From the NCBI GenBank assembly GCA_000333855.2, contig CM007338.1:516686-580685 (forward strand): DNA of 64,000 nt, in the 5' to 3' direction. Source of the stretch: Endotrypanum monterogeii. Taxonomy: Eukaryota > Euglenozoa > Kinetoplastea > Trypanosomatida > Trypanosomatidae. The translations under genes were made by a program, and so were the position numbers. This document shows positions 39,944 to 53,192 of the stretch, piece by piece. The notes under the pieces are model-generated. The model did no database searches, was not told the origin of the DNA, and worked only from the letters and a program-made list of their open reading frames with translations. Each line of letters starts with the position of its first letter. The first letter of the stretch is position 1.

Positions 39944-42900
39944 GAGGCGCGAAACAGAAAAAGAAATGATGTGCGATACTCAACGTCTTGCTGCTTATAC
40001 CCTGTATATTATATTTCTCCACGTACATGTAAGTCTGCACGCCCGTATGTATTTTTCTACTTCATTTTTCCTTTTTTTTTCATATGACAGTTATCCTTTC
40101 ACTGCTATGCGAACAAAAAAAAAGTGAAGTAGGGGTGTGGTAGGGCATAGTTATCTCTGTGTGTTTGAGTGCTGTACCCTCCTTTGTTTTGATTTTTTTT
40201 CGTGTATACATCATTACCACCGACTCAATTTTTTTAAAAAAATATTCTGGGCTGCTGTTGCTGTGCTTATTTTGATGGTTTTCCCCCTTCGTTTTTTTTT
40301 CCCCCTTTGCATTTCTCTTCCTTTCCACCCTTGCTTTCCCTCTGTAAGGGATCTCTTTGGCGGTGAGGGTTACTGAAGGAGGGAAAGCAAGAACACGCAC
40401 GCGCGCATGCACACACTTATCTACACACGTGTGCACGCATACATACATGCGTCTGCTTTTTTTTTTTTGTGTGTCCTTTCTGACATCCCTCTCAAAAGAA
40501 GAATTATCGAACAAAACATACTGGAAGCATCGACTTGATAATATAGCATTGTGCGTGTTGGGCTTCGCACCTCTCTTTTCATTGTCCAGCGCGGTTGATA
40601 GTGATATCATTTTTTATCGACTGTATTTGGCTGCGAGCTGCTGCTGTACCCGCTTTGATGTGACCTAATTCATTAGTCAGAGGTCGAAACATCGACCAAA
40701 AACCACCACAAGACAAACAAAAGAACAAACAAAACCCAAAATATAAACAAGAAAACAAAAGAAAAAAAAACAAAACAGTAACACGGGCACTCTCGATGCA
40801 GCACGACTGGCCAGAGGGGAGAGAAACAAAAAGGTGAAGTTTAATGTCCCCTTACCTTTTTCTTTTTTTCCACAAGAACTCTCTTTGTCTGTCTGTGTGA
40901 ACATCTTTATATACTCCCTCTTTTTTTTTTTTGGCTTTGGTTACACCCCCCTCCCTTTTCTCCTTGTCTTTCCTGCTTGGTTCACCTTTTTTTTGGGGGG
41001 GGGGTGGAGAGAGAGGAGTGTGTGGAGTACTTTTTCTTATCGTGGTGCCATGAGCAGAGAGGGAGAATCAACGCAACCATTCTCCACCTAACACCCTCCC
41101 TCCCTCCCTCCACTACCAGAAAATTTTTTTTTTGCATATACATACATACACATTAAAGTATTTCTGCATGTTTGGGTCTGCCTTGTCCCTCTCCCCCTGC
41201 TCACACTCAGCTGCGTTTAAATGCAGCGTAGTGGAAGAGGAGAATCTGAGTGAAGACGGTCGGAAAATATTTTTTTACTGATGATGGTCACTCGGCTGCC
41301 GGTTGAGAGGGTTACGGGGTGTGTGTGGCGGCTTTAACAAAGTAGATGGGAGGTGTGAGATACTAGTGTGTATGTTTTTCGCACGATGAGCGCCACAAGT
41401 TTCAGAGGCTACTAAAAACCGTACTTCACCCGGTTACCGGAGTGCATAGAGGTGGGGGAGCTGCAGCCTGTGCCGCCTTCAAAAAAAAAAAAAAGATACA
41501 CCCCTGTGAGAGTTGGTGCAATAGGGGGAGAGGCAGTGTGTGTGTATGCTTGCCTGATATTTTCCATTGTTGTAACAGGATTTGTGTGATGTTGCTTGTG
41601 GCCTCGTTATCAGTCCAGAGGGTCGGTTCCAGAGGGGTTGAACTCACCTATGAGGTTCTAGGGAAAAGTCGGCCCCTCGTCAGAAAAAAAAAAGTATACA
41701 TTTATTGTTATATACACACACATACACGTGTGTGTGTGTACTGTTTTCATAGTGTTTCCGTTCTTTCCTCCCGATTCGAGCATTTTTTTTTTCCTTTGTT
41801 TCATGTGGACTCTGTTGCATACACGGAGACCCCGTGTTTTTTGTTGATTCACTTCCTCTCCCCCTTTTCTTCCCCTCGTTGACTACTTGTTACTGTATTT
41901 TTGAGGCTTTAGCAGACGTTATCTCGCACTGGGCTTGTTCGTTGTCCTTCTTCCCCCCCCTTTTTTTTTTTTTTTTGCTTTGTTTTGGTTTTGCGGACTC
42001 CTGCATGTCCCTCCGGCTTGTTGGTGTACTGCTCAGTTGTGGATTTCTTCTTTAATCTCGGCGTATCTCGCGTCACAGACATCACAACTTTCTTGGCCAA
42101 CAGCAAGATCACCGCCAAAGAGGAGAAGGCAACCAGCGTATCAACAAGTCTCCCGTCTTTTTTTCTTCTACTTCACAACTGGATCATCTCCTTCCAGGAA
42201 GCAACAACACTTTTTTTTTCCCTTTTCCTACACACCTCCTGGGAGTTTGCGCAGGCGGAGTATAAAGGGTAGCTGTACACTCGGGAGTTGGGGTGAGGTG
42301 AAGACGAGGGAGTGTGGGCCGTGGATGGGGAAGCGGTAAGATAGCCTGGATTCTCTAACAGGAGGGGTGTGTGTGTTCTGGCTCCTTGGGAGTGATGCAT
42401 GGGAAGAACATCTGCACTGTCTTTCTTCCTCCTCCACAAAGCGTTAACCAGTGTCCCCCCCCCCCCGTCCTCTCGCCACAGTTCACCTCGTAGACTACTG
42501 GCACAGTCGCCTACCTCCGCTGTTGTGTTTTCCGGGCTGTTATATCATATTCAGCAACACGCCATCCATTCAAAAGAAGTACACACACACCAAAAAAAAA
42601 AATCAGGCTTGCTTACTTGCGCTTTGCATGCGTCCGTTTCTGTGCGTGATGTACGTGCTTTCGCCTTACCGTACTGTGCTTATGCATCTTTATCTTCCAC
42701 TCTCCCGTACTCATACCATTTATCTCTATATATATATCTTCATGCTTCTCGCTTTTTTTTTTCCCTTCCACATTGTGCTTGCATCTTTGTTTGGCGGGGG
42801 ATGCATAAAGCTCGTCTTGGCAAGGCCAGTGCCATTTCATACACAGATGTGCTCGTGTGTGTGTGACTGGGCTCCTCAAAGGAGTGTGCATACATAAACC

Positions 42901-44690
42901 ACATGTGCCTCTGATAGAGTTGGGCTGGCCTATGTGCTTCTATGCGATGACAGCAATACTTCTTGATTGCTCTTCACTCGACGAGGAAGCCTTTTTTTTT
43001 TTTTTTGTAGAAAAGAATCTGTGTGTCATAAACCCAAAAAAAAAAAAAAAAGACTCGCACCCATAATACTCTTCAGAGCGGAGGGAAAGGGGGAAAGGGA
43101 GTCTCTCTCTCTTTTTTTTTTTCTTTGGGGGGGGGGGGTACCTCTGTAGGTGCCCTGGAGCGAACCCGGTGATCCGCCCCTCCCCCTTGGCCTCAGATGA
43201 CAAGGCGTCTGAGGATGATCGGGTGCTCAGCTTCCCTCGCCTCACCCTTTTCTAACCTCTTCGTTTATTCCCATTGACTGAGTGCGCATTAAGGGTGGGT
43301 GAAAGGGGAGGAATGGGGAGGCGATGAGTGTAGTGGTGCACATTGTTTTTTTTTGTTTTTTTCGGGGTGGCTTTCTGGTCGTTGTAAGGTGGCCGTTGTT
43401 GCTTCCCATCACCACGCTCACTTAAATAGTGTTGCCTTGCTTCTTTCCCCCCATCTGACGCGTAGGTCCCTCCTCCGACTCTGCGGTCCATCAAGTACTG
43501 CCGCCGATATCGCCTCCTCGTTTGGAACAATGAGGGGAGGAGGAGTTGATGCAGATTTTCTGAGCCATCACAACCACTGCTGCTCATGTGCACATCTCTC
43601 GGCACTGATCATCCTTTCTTCTCTCTTCTCTTTCATTCACATCTATGAAGCATAGCAACAGAGATCTCTCGCATTGAGTGTGTCACTCCTCCCCCTTTTC
43701 TGTCGCCGTCGACGCCGTCGTCATAACTTTAGTCGTCTAGATCAGTCACCCGTATCCATACTCTCCTCTTGCCACCACTGGTTCCTTAAAGAGTGGTTAC
43801 ATCCCCTCCCCTCCCCCGTTACGCTTCATTCTTGTGTGTTATCGGGTACGTGCATTCCTCAGCGCGCGTTATTGTCGTCTCTGGCCCATCATTATTATCT
43901 ACTTGTGCTAGGCATATATACATATCCATATATATATATATATATATATGTATATGTGTATTTAATCCTGTCAGAACTCTTCTTGGGAAGCCCCGGCTTC
44001 ATTTATATTTTCACTCAATCGCGTCACAGGAAGAAAAAAAAAGCAAACACGGAGAGATATACCTCCCCCCTGCCCCCCTCCCCCGACAACGTGGCCGCCC
44101 TTTTTTTCCCTTTATTCACACAGGGGTGCATTTTTTTTTTTTTTCGCTTTCCCCCAACGTGTTCAGCTGCCACTTCTCTTCATCTCGTACTTGCACCTCA
44201 CCTACACCCCCACCCCATCGAATGACGATAAGATAAAGCAGACTGCCTCTCCCCAAAAGATAAACATCAAGCAAGTCTTTCACCTCCCTTCCCCCACCCT
44301 CTATCGTGTGCGTGTGCGCCTCTACGTGAGTACCTCGCCTGAGGAAGGCAATCAAACTGCCGAGGGACGTGTTACACGCGAAGAAAAACACACAGACACA
44401 CACACAGACACACACACACACACACACACACCCACGGAGTCACTGCACAGCACATCTTCGCTTTCCTCCTTTTTTTTTGTTAAACTTTTTCTTTTTATTT
44501 TCTGCTTTTTGTGCGCCTTTCCTTTTTTTCCTTAACAAACAAAGAAAAAAGAGAGCACTCCAAAAAAGATTTCTACTCGTCTTTTGTCGATTTGTATATT
44601 TTCCCTTGTTGTCCTGGCGGAGCTGAGGAGGTTAAAGGAGGTCGAAAGTCAGCCTGTCTCTACTCTCTCATATTCATTTGAAAGATATAA

Positions 44691-44693
<3 letters not shown>

Positions 44694-44723
<30 letters not shown>
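44694..44723. repeat. (TA)n microsatellite
   Basis: About 14 TA units. Confidence 0.95.
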
Positions 44724-44728
<5 letters not shown>

Positions 44729-45017
44729 CTGCTCCTCTTTCGCGCTCCGCTCTTTTCTTCTCTAAACATCGAGAGGAGAAAAGCAACTACCAGAGGAACG
44801 AGAGCACTCACAAAGAGGGTTGAGTGGAGAGTGACACACACACACACATTGCAGACACACTATTTGTCTGGCAACAACACCACCAAAAAAAAAAAAGCAA
44901 CAACAGAGAGAGGACGGAGAAATTGCGCTTACCGACTTAAAAAAAAACGCGTTACGGAGTACTCATCATCACTGCTATCGTATTCGTGCGCTTCTTTCCC
45001 TCCTTCCCTCCCCCTCA

Positions 45018-45019
<2 letters not shown>

Positions 45020-45063
<44 letters not shown>
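45020..45063. repeat. (CA)n microsatellite
   Basis: About 21 uninterrupted CA units, among the longest in the window. Confidence 0.95.
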
Positions 45064-45066
<3 letters not shown>

Positions 45067-46698
45067 AGACTGTCACACGTCTTCTGTGGCGGAAGCGGAA
45101 AACGGGAGGCGTGATTCCCCTTTTTTGTTTCACTTCGCTTTTTCTCTCCCTTTTCCTGTTTGCATATTTTTGAATATCTCTCGTGTATTTAGCGGTGATT
45201 TTTTTCACCTCAGAAGCACTTCTTCGACGAATCCTTTTTTTTTTTCATTTCTGTGTACCTGTGATCACGAAAGATTTTTTTTCCTTCTTTCTAGTCTCTC
45301 TCTCTCTCTCCCCCTTGATATATAAATATAAATACACAGATTTATTTTATATACCGTACATTTTTTTTTTTTACTGACGGAAAGGCTGGGTCAGTGCACC
45401 TCTTTTCTCCTTAAACCGATAAAAGTGGTCGTTTTATCTCGCTTCCCTCACTTTATTTGTCTGTCTTTTTCTGTCTCACTCGCTCTCTGTTGTCGTGCGT
45501 GATCAGTTGTTCCCATTCGTGTGTTAACCGTTTTTTCCTTCTCGAATCCAACTCCGACGTAAGTGGAGACCTCCCCTTCGTTATATCTTCTCTCGCTTCG
45601 CCTTCTCGTACGTACGTACTTTCTCCCAGCTCGTGGCCAGGTGACAAACAGGGAAGGGAGGAGGGAGGTGCACCCGGTAGCGGCGAAAGAAGTTAGCGAG
45701 CGCCCAGCCTACCGATCGCGTCAAGAAGAAGAACAAAGAACCTGTCGAAGGCCGCCATCAGTGAGGGAATAAAATTATTTTGAGTGCCCTCGACTTCTTA
45801 TCATATCTGATCTTGCTCTTTAGGGAGGGGAGGGAAAAAAAAAAAAACGAGGGAGGGGGATCGTTCGAGGGAAGGGTGTATTTATTGCCCGCGTTTTCTG
45901 CTCCCTCTCTGCGCCCACTTTTTCTGTTTCCTTAGGCTTCTACTGTTTGATAACCGCCTTCTTTTTTTTTTTTCTCTCTCTTGTGGCCATCACCCACCTC
46001 TGTTTTTTTATTTTATTTATTACTATTCCAGCTACTGCACCTGCACCCCGCTGTCGGTGAGTTCTATCTCCTACTGTGGGCCCCCAATCGTGTCCCCCCT
46101 TCCTTCCTTCCTTCCTTCCAAATTTTTCTTTATTATTATCAGTGGCCGAGACAATTCGCTTGGTGTTCATAAAGTACTTCTTCCATCTCTTCTTCTTTTT
46201 TTTTTCTTTTCCCTTCTCCTCTTTACACTCTTGCCTCTTCTCATTTTTTTTTCTTGCCTCCGCCCTCCTCCTTCCCCTGTGTCGACCTGATCTTTTTTGT
46301 TAATTATTTCCCCTGTTCCACTTCTAGTTGAGGGTTTCCCTGTCGTCAGGTAGGGGAGAGGGAGTAGAGAAGACACACTTTTCTTGTGCTTTCCTTTTCG
46401 CTGACCCGCCCCCCGCCCCTCGCCGAGGCTTCCCTCTTTTTTTTTCCTGTTGCGTTTCTTCCTTGGAGAGTGCCTCACTTCTTCCCCTCTCTCCCTCCTT
46501 CCTGTCCACGCCAATTTTTCCTTTTCTGTTTTTTTTTCCCTCCGTCCTTTCTTTTTTTTTTCCTCGCGCGCGCTTTCTCGTCGGCTTCTTTCTTTCGAAG
46601 ATTTGCTGCCCTCTCCCCCCGTAACACACAAGTCTACACAGGGAAAGAATAAGAGAAACTGTTGATCCATATCTCAAAGGTATACAGAGCAAGGCTAG

Positions 46699-46726
<28 letters not shown>
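46699..46726. repeat. (TA)n microsatellite
   Basis: Uninterrupted TA run of 28 nt. Confidence 0.95.
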
Positions 46727-46729
<3 letters not shown>

Positions 46730-47246
46730 AAAAAAAAAGGGTGTGTCAACAGAGAAAAAGCAAGGAGCACTCTCCCTCAACTTAATCTGCTGGTTCGTCA
46801 TCTTTGACTTGTGTCGTGTCGCACATCCTCATTTGTTCCCCATTTCCTTCGCCATTTGCACGACTTATATTGACACACATCGCTTCCTTCTCTCCCCGTC
46901 TGTCTGTCGACAAGTGAAATCGAGTACGCTCCGTCGTGTTGTCTTCTCCCTTCTCTTATCCTTTTTTGTGCTTCCGCGCGCGCGCGTGTGTCACGCTCCT
47001 CAGTTTAAAAAAAAAAATTCTAATTTTGTTTTTAGTGTTTCGTGGCGTGTGTCTTCCGGTGTTCGTGTGTGCATTTTTGTTTGTGTGTCCTGTTTTTGCG
47101 TCTCCTTTTTTTTTTCTTTTATATAGAGCACCCCTTACATTTTCCTCGACTCCAACCCCGAGCCCAACTTCCCTTTTTGATTTTTGTTTTGGATTTAACC
47201 TTTCCCTGCGAAACCAAGAAAAAAAGCGCGCAGCCCCCACATATAT

Positions 47247-47277
<31 letters not shown>

Positions 47278-47483
47278 ATAAAAAATAATCATATCACGTA
47301 CCAAAGCCAAAACCAAATAGTTTAAATATATTTATTTATATTTATATATTTTTATATTTATTCATACGAAATTTCTCGGTTGGTTTGACTGCGAGTTCTT
47401 CCCGGCGCCCTCTCCTCTTCTGACTTCCCCCTTTTTTCTCACTTCAGAGCTGCCGCGCACACACAACTACACCAACAGACTCT

Positions 47484-47521
<38 letters not shown>

Positions 47522-48988
47522 TATAAGTGTAGTTGAAAGGTAAGGTAAAAAAAAAAAGAAAACGAAGTACATCTATACATCTGAAAAAAGTTTCTGGACA
47601 CCGCGTCTTCCGTTCTCTTCTCTCTTTCCTTTTCGTTTTTAACTGGTGTTTGAATCGTTTGGGTGCTGATCTTTTTTTTTTTTTGCCCCCTTTCTTTCCT
47701 CGTTTTTCCTGACTTCATCGTTAGCAGTCGCCTGTGCTCCATTCATCTCTTTCTCCCTTCCTCCTCCTTTTTTGTTTTGCTTGTGCGAGTGAAATTTTTG
47801 GAGTGAGTGTGCGCGAGTACGTGTCTGCATGCAGGCGTTGTGCGGAGTTTGGTCACCATTTTTTTCTTTCATTTAGGTTTCTTCACTTCATTGCCTTCAT
47901 AGGCATACGCGCTGGACATCAATCTCTACTTCGACCTTTTTTTTTCTGTTAACACACGTGCTTGAGTTCTCGTGCGGGAAAAACAAATACAGCGACGGCG
48001 GCGACAGAAAGATCAGAGGATCATACCAGCGAATCTCCCCCTTCAGAAAAAAAAAAGGAAGATAGCAACAAGTGAGCAGGTGCTCTGCAACAATACGAGG
48101 ACACACGGAGGATTCTCTCGCCTTTTTTTCCTCTCTTACCTGGTCGGTTGAATTTAATCTTTGTGAGTGTCTTCACACACTTACCTGTGATTCAGTAATC
48201 GTATTTCCCTCATTTTATTTCTGTTGTTCTTCTTTTTTTTATAGTTGGTGTAGCGTCTCTAATCGCTGACGCGCTTTTTTTTCTTCTGTTCGGTTCGGAT
48301 TTTCGGTTTCCGTCCTCAGCTTCACGTTTTTTCTTTCCTTCCCATTCTGTAGCTGTGGCTGGGAGTCGTGTATACTTTTTTATTGAACCATCTTGACTCC
48401 AGTTGTCATCTCCTCGCTCTCTCGATCCCTCTTCCCGCTGATCTTTGTGTTCTCTGAATTGTTATCCGGTTGTGTTCATATATATATATATATATATATA
48501 AATAAAATTAGTGTACTATTTTTATTTAAGACTACTTTTATTATCATTATTAATCCCGGTGTGGTTTGTCCTCTATTTCGCCTCCTCCCTTTTTTTTCTC
48601 GCTCTCCAGTTGTGTCTGTCTCAGACACACACACACAAAGAGACTTTTTTTTTAAACATACAATTTCTCAAAAAAAGACTGTGGGGTACCTACAAGGAGA
48701 GGCACAGAGAATAAAGGGTGCGGCCACGAGTGAACACATCAGTAGGGCAGATCAGAAGGAGGAGACCGACGATTGTCCTACCAGGAAAAAAAAAACGGAG
48801 AGATCACCGAAGCTGAAACAACTCCAAGAAACTTTAAGAGGATCCGCAAAACGTTTTCTCTTTTTTTGTCGTTTTCTTTTTTTAAACTTTTTTTTTTTGC
48901 CTCCCCGAGTTAGTGCGGTAAGCACATCGTCACGCTCGCTTTTTTTCCTCTGATTTTCCTTTTTATTTTGTTCCTGTGTCCCTGTTCA

Positions 48989-48990
48989 AG
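48989..48990 (+). promoter_or_regulatory. Candidate spliced-leader acceptor for zinc-finger gene b
   Basis: An AG after a T/C-rich tract at about 48940-48986. It leaves an 81-nt leader without ATG that contains the palindrome at 49028-49047. Confidence 0.45.
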
Positions 48991-49027
48991 AGAGCGGTAT
49001 TCTCTGTCCGCGTCGACACTTCTGATT

Positions 49028-49047
49028 CGCTCAGCGTACGCTGAGCG
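49028..49047 (+). promoter_or_regulatory. Perfect 20-nt palindrome in the presumed 5' UTR
   Basis: CGCTCAGCGTACGCTGAGCG equals its own reverse complement. As RNA it can fold as an 8-bp, GC-rich stem with a GUAC loop, 24 nt before the start codon. As DNA it is a possible dyad binding site. Confidence 0.6.
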
Positions 49048-49071
49048 TTCCCTCTCTCCCCTTTCGCAATC

Positions 49072-49227
49072 ATGTTCTCCCCGGTGTATGAAGATGTTTC
49101 CGGTCTTTTTGGGTGCTCCATGCCGATCTCCAGCTTCGGCACACCAGCTGAGCTCCAGTTTCCCCATCCGCCACACTTTATGATAGGAAATGCAAATACG
49201 ACGCAGGCGCATGCAGATCCGCAGCAT

Positions 49228-49269
<42 letters not shown>

Positions 49270-51048
49270 TTCACTGGTCGCGCGACGATTTATTCACTTG
49301 TGGATGCGCCCGGCGTGCAGATGCAACGCCCGTCTGCGTCGACTCAACAAATATCTATGAGTGGCATGCCCTTGGCTTCTTTTGATGGCGCTCCTATTCT
49401 TCCCTACGAGATTTTCATGCAGCATCAGCAGCAGCATCATCATCAGCAGCAGCAGCAGCAGCATCAGCAGCAACAGCAGCAACAACAACAACTGGGCAAG
49501 CCGAGCACCATTCAAACTCACGACGGCATGCGATATTTCTTCACCCCCTCTACCGGTGCACCCGTGATGACTTCCGCTGGCAGTTCTACGGCACCAAGTT
49601 CAGCCAATATATTACAGTTGCAGCACCCAGGGGCCACTCTGTACACCCTCGACTCCAAGGGCAGCACGACGAGGTTGGCCTCCACTCCACCTACCGGAGG
49701 CTTCGGCTCGGGTTCCTCAGCAACGAACTGCGCTCCATCATCCTCGGACTATCCCTTCTACACAACAGCAGGAACAACTGGATTCTTGGGCAACGGTCCA
49801 CTCGCAATGGCACCAGGGAGCATGGGAGGTACCTCGGTCACACCTTACGCGATACAGGGCCCCATCTCCAGCGCCTCGCCGCGCATCTGTAGCGCTCTCA
49901 ATGGCACCTCTAATGCGATAGCAGGCACCCAGCATCACTCCAGCAGCAACACCAACACAAACGCCGTGGCCGCCCGTCGCGAGAACCAGTCCACACTTCA
50001 TGAGATGCTAAGTTCCAAGGCTGTACTAGAGGTGTTCGACCCTGACTTCAAATTTATCTACAACGTGCCGACCAGTTGCGTAGTACATTTGCCACCGGCG
50101 CGACTGAACATTACGCGCCTCGTGCTGTGCCGCAATTACCGCCCACACGAGTCGCAGAGCTGCGCAATGGGGGGCAGTTGCAAATTTGTTCACGCGGACT
50201 GCAACTACACGAAGCTGGAAGCACACCCGATTCACGTGAACTACATTTGGCGCCACGAAACGCTCTGCACGTATCCTCGCATGCCGGCAGGCGAGAGGGT
50301 GGAAGTGACTCAGCTGGACGGTCAGTGTATCACAATTGCCTCGGAGATGCTTCTCTTGACGGCGGGCGCGTCTGCGCAGACGTCCGCAGGAAAGGCGACG
50401 GTGTCGTGCTGCGACAGCTACGAAAATAGCGGTATGTGCAACTGTGGTGAGAGATGTAGATTTATTCATATTGTGCACGTAGACCCAAATGTGCAGGGTG
50501 ACTTCAAGCGTGCACCCCGCAAGCGCGAAGCACAGAGCCAAAACAATAATAATACCACTAACAATGCCTCGAGCAACGCGATTCCATTCACAACGCAAAA
50601 TGGCAGCAACTTCACGAAACACGGTGAGGTGTGTGGACAGGCGCGACGTAGCAGCAGCCCCCCCGCCACCGAGACACAGCCGCAGTCGCAGTCGCGACGA
50701 ACCCATTCACCCGAAACTGTGAACAGCAGCGCTAGCAATGCAACCAATGCGAGTGTTGTCAACGGTGTGAGATCTAACACAGCGATTTCCACCCCGATCG
50801 ATGGGATCCTGAACACATCCGCGTCTGTGAAGTTGCAGGAGGCAATAGCGCAGCAGTTGCGCACAGCCGCGAACATGGGTTCGCATCCGGCAACGCCATC
50901 CTTCTCCATTTCACTCACACCATTTGCCATCCAGACCTTGACAACCAGTGAGTCTGTCGGCACGCTTCTGTATCTGCCACGCGGGGCTTCCGAGGCCACT
51001 GTACTCGGGCCCGTCGGTGCCGGCGAGGTGCCGCCGTCTTCACCGTAA
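49072..51048 (+). CDS. CCCH zinc-finger protein with glutamine-rich N-terminus (copy b)
   Basis: A 658-residue paralogue of the protein at 37649. The two fingers keep the same spacing: C353-x10-C364-x5-C370-x3-H374 (CKFVHAD) and C447-x8-C456-x5-C462-x3-H466 (CNCGERCRFIH). The linker VNYIWRHETLCTYPRMPAGE and the pre-finger block ITRLVLC are shared with the other copy. The N-terminal 150 residues hold two glutamine/histidine-rich runs encoded by CAG/CAA/CAT repeats (nt about 49225-49267 and 49419-49492). The rest outside the fingers is asparagine-, serine- and threonine-rich. It is expected to bind mRNA in the cytoplasm and, through its low-complexity regions, may enter RNA granules; that part is inference. 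Start codon is the first ATG after the likely splice acceptor. Confidence 0.87.
49225..49492 (+). repeat. CAG/CAA/CAT trinucleotide tracts coding polyglutamine and histidine
   Basis: Two in-frame tracts, at about 49225-49267 and 49419-49492, code for runs of glutamine mixed with histidine. Both are likely length-variable between strains. Confidence 0.9.
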
Positions 51049-51265
51049 CGATCTCTAGTGCGCCATAGGCAATCGTTGGGGGCCCACTCGCACGCGCGCA
51101 GCCTCCTTGCCAGGTGTAGTCTCTGGAAGCATAATTTTTTTTTTCTTTTTCGGAGAAGCGGATGGGGTTTTCGCTGCGTGACTTGCCCTTTTTTTTTTTT
51201 CGCCATTGCTGACGTTCGACGTGTCTTCGTCTGTTCCTCTTCCCGGCGCTTACTTTTCCCTCCCC

Positions 51266-51300
<35 letters not shown>

Positions 51301-52218
51301 GTTTACATATTGGGGGTGGGTGAGTTGGTAGTCTTGAATCTCACACGATACGAGACTCTTTTGCGCTCCCCTCGAATTCTTTTTTTTTGCTCGCCTGTTT
51401 GTTGATATCGACACGATTGCCGTCGGGGGAGGGGAGGTTCTCCCTTTCGCGGTCTCTATGCACGGCTCTGCAGGCGTTTGGCGCAGTTAAAGCAGGAGAT
51501 ATATATAATTTTTCTGCAGATGTCTGTGTAGGCGTGATTGCTGATGGACCCGCTTCTCACCCCATTTCTCTCTCCCGTTTGGCTGTTTCGCTCACGAAAC
51601 AATGCATTGAAGTATTTGTATATTTATGAAGATATATTTATGTCTATAAATATATCTTGTACGTTTTTTTGTTGGCTCTCGTTATTTTCCACTCTCCTAG
51701 TCTTAACTTTGTGTGGCAGTTTTCTTGATTTATAATTTTTTTTTTTCTGTCGTCTTTATCCCCCGTCTTGATGTCGTCCGAGATCTTTATTCACCTGTAC
51801 CCAAACATGATTGAGTCCTTCACCCGTGGAAAGAGGTCCCTGTGCCCTCTTCTCTTTTTCCGTGCGTGCTCCAGAAGGGAGGAGGCACCCGCAGAGCACC
51901 TGGGGAAGACGTTAATGGGTAATTATAGTGTTTGCGCGGTTCAGGTTTCCTGAGTCGGTGGGGAGGGGTGGTGGCGGTGGTAGTGAGAAGATGCAAGAGG
52001 TGAAGACCCCCCCCCCCAAAAAAAAAACAATAACAACAGCAATAACAACAAGGGAAACAATATGATCTTGTCCCCCTCTGCTCGTTGTTGACCCTTTTTC
52101 TCCTACGCTTCGTAGTCGCACGTACACACGCAAATCTACATGGGGTATCGCAGTCTTGCTTTTTATCTCCTTTTTCACTTCTCATGGGGCTCACCTACCA
52201 CACGTACAGGGTATCAAA

Positions 52219-52232
52219 CGTGTATATATGTA

Positions 52233-52267
<35 letters not shown>
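52219..52267. repeat. (TA)n microsatellite
   Basis: TA units interrupted by TG, about 49 nt. Confidence 0.95.
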
Positions 52268-52270
<3 letters not shown>

Positions 52271-53155
52271 GGTTGTCTCGTTATTTTTTTGTTGTATAAA
52301 GTTTTTCCTCTCACGGATTTGGTTTCGTCATGTGTGAAATCTGAATCGTGAAATTTATTTTTATAATTTTTTTTTTTTGTTATCTCGACTTTGACGTCGC
52401 TGATGTTCATTCTCTACTGCCTTTCATCCTCGTCGCTCTCTTTTTTTCTTTTGTGGTTGCTTTTGCTGAGTTGTGTGGATGACCAACGTATTGACATCTT
52501 CTCGTTTCTATATATTTGTCTATCTGTCCTCCTTTCTATCCCTGCGCCTGTGCACATCGTCTGTTCACTTCTCGCTCGAATGCGTTTTTTATTTTTAGTT
52601 GTTCACTTCCGCTGCCCCTCCCTTTCCTCCCTCTCTCTCCTCTTAGCTCAATTTTTTTTTCCCGTTCTCCTCATCTACATTTGCGTGCTCAGTCCCCGCT
52701 TTTTTTTTTTTCTTCCTTTCCGGCGTGAATGTATTGTGTGCGAGAAGAAAAAAACAAAAAAAGCGCTTCGAAATCTTAAATTCTTTTTTTTTTTTCAGTT
52801 GTCCCGTCCTTGTTCATTTGTGTTTTTTTTTCCCCCTTTTTCAGTGCATTTGCGTGTCGCAGCGGGTGGTGGGCTTTTTGCCAGTGTGGTACATATTTTT
52901 TATATATATCTGCCTTCGTATAATTATTATTTATATTTTTCGTTCTGACTTCAACGTTGTACGCCCGCAGAGGAGAACATCCGCCCATACAGAGGAGGTG
53001 CTCACACTGCTGGCTTTTGTCCCTATTTCCCTCATTCCTTTCTTGACTTAGACCCCCCCCAAAAAAAAACAAAAAATAAAAACAAAAAAAGACCTCCCCC
53101 CTCCTCTCTCTCTTACATTTCCTCTTCGCACACTTATTATTATTTTTTATCGGTG

Positions 53156-53192
53156 TGTATATATATATATGATATATATATATATATATATA
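53156..53192. repeat. (TA)n microsatellite
   Basis: Two TA runs separated by a single G. Confidence 0.95.

Larger units (their letters stand above)
39944..49071. other. 9.1-kb spacer between the two zinc-finger genes
   Basis: No gene is recognised on either strand. It contains many poly-T/poly-A runs, AAAC-rich stretches (about 40700-40780), a CCCTCC run at about 41093-41112, CA arrays (about 44390-44430, 45020-45063), TA arrays (43929-43951, 44694-44723, 46699-46726, about 47243-47264, 47492-47518, 48479-48500) and a CCTT run near 46099-46119. It is presumably long UTR sequence for the zinc-finger mRNAs. The last 80 nt form the leader of the next gene. Confidence 0.7.

Noticed and set aside
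43180..43225. CCTCAGA...TCTGAGG inverted repeat resembling a small RNA or C/D-type element
   Set aside because: The 7-bp stem is short and box motifs do not fit a C/D snoRNA at proper spacing.
48393..48953. 186-codon frame before zinc-finger gene b
   Set aside because: Rich in Phe, Ile-Tyr and Lys runs from poly-T, TA and poly-A tracts; no domain, consistent with UTR sequence.
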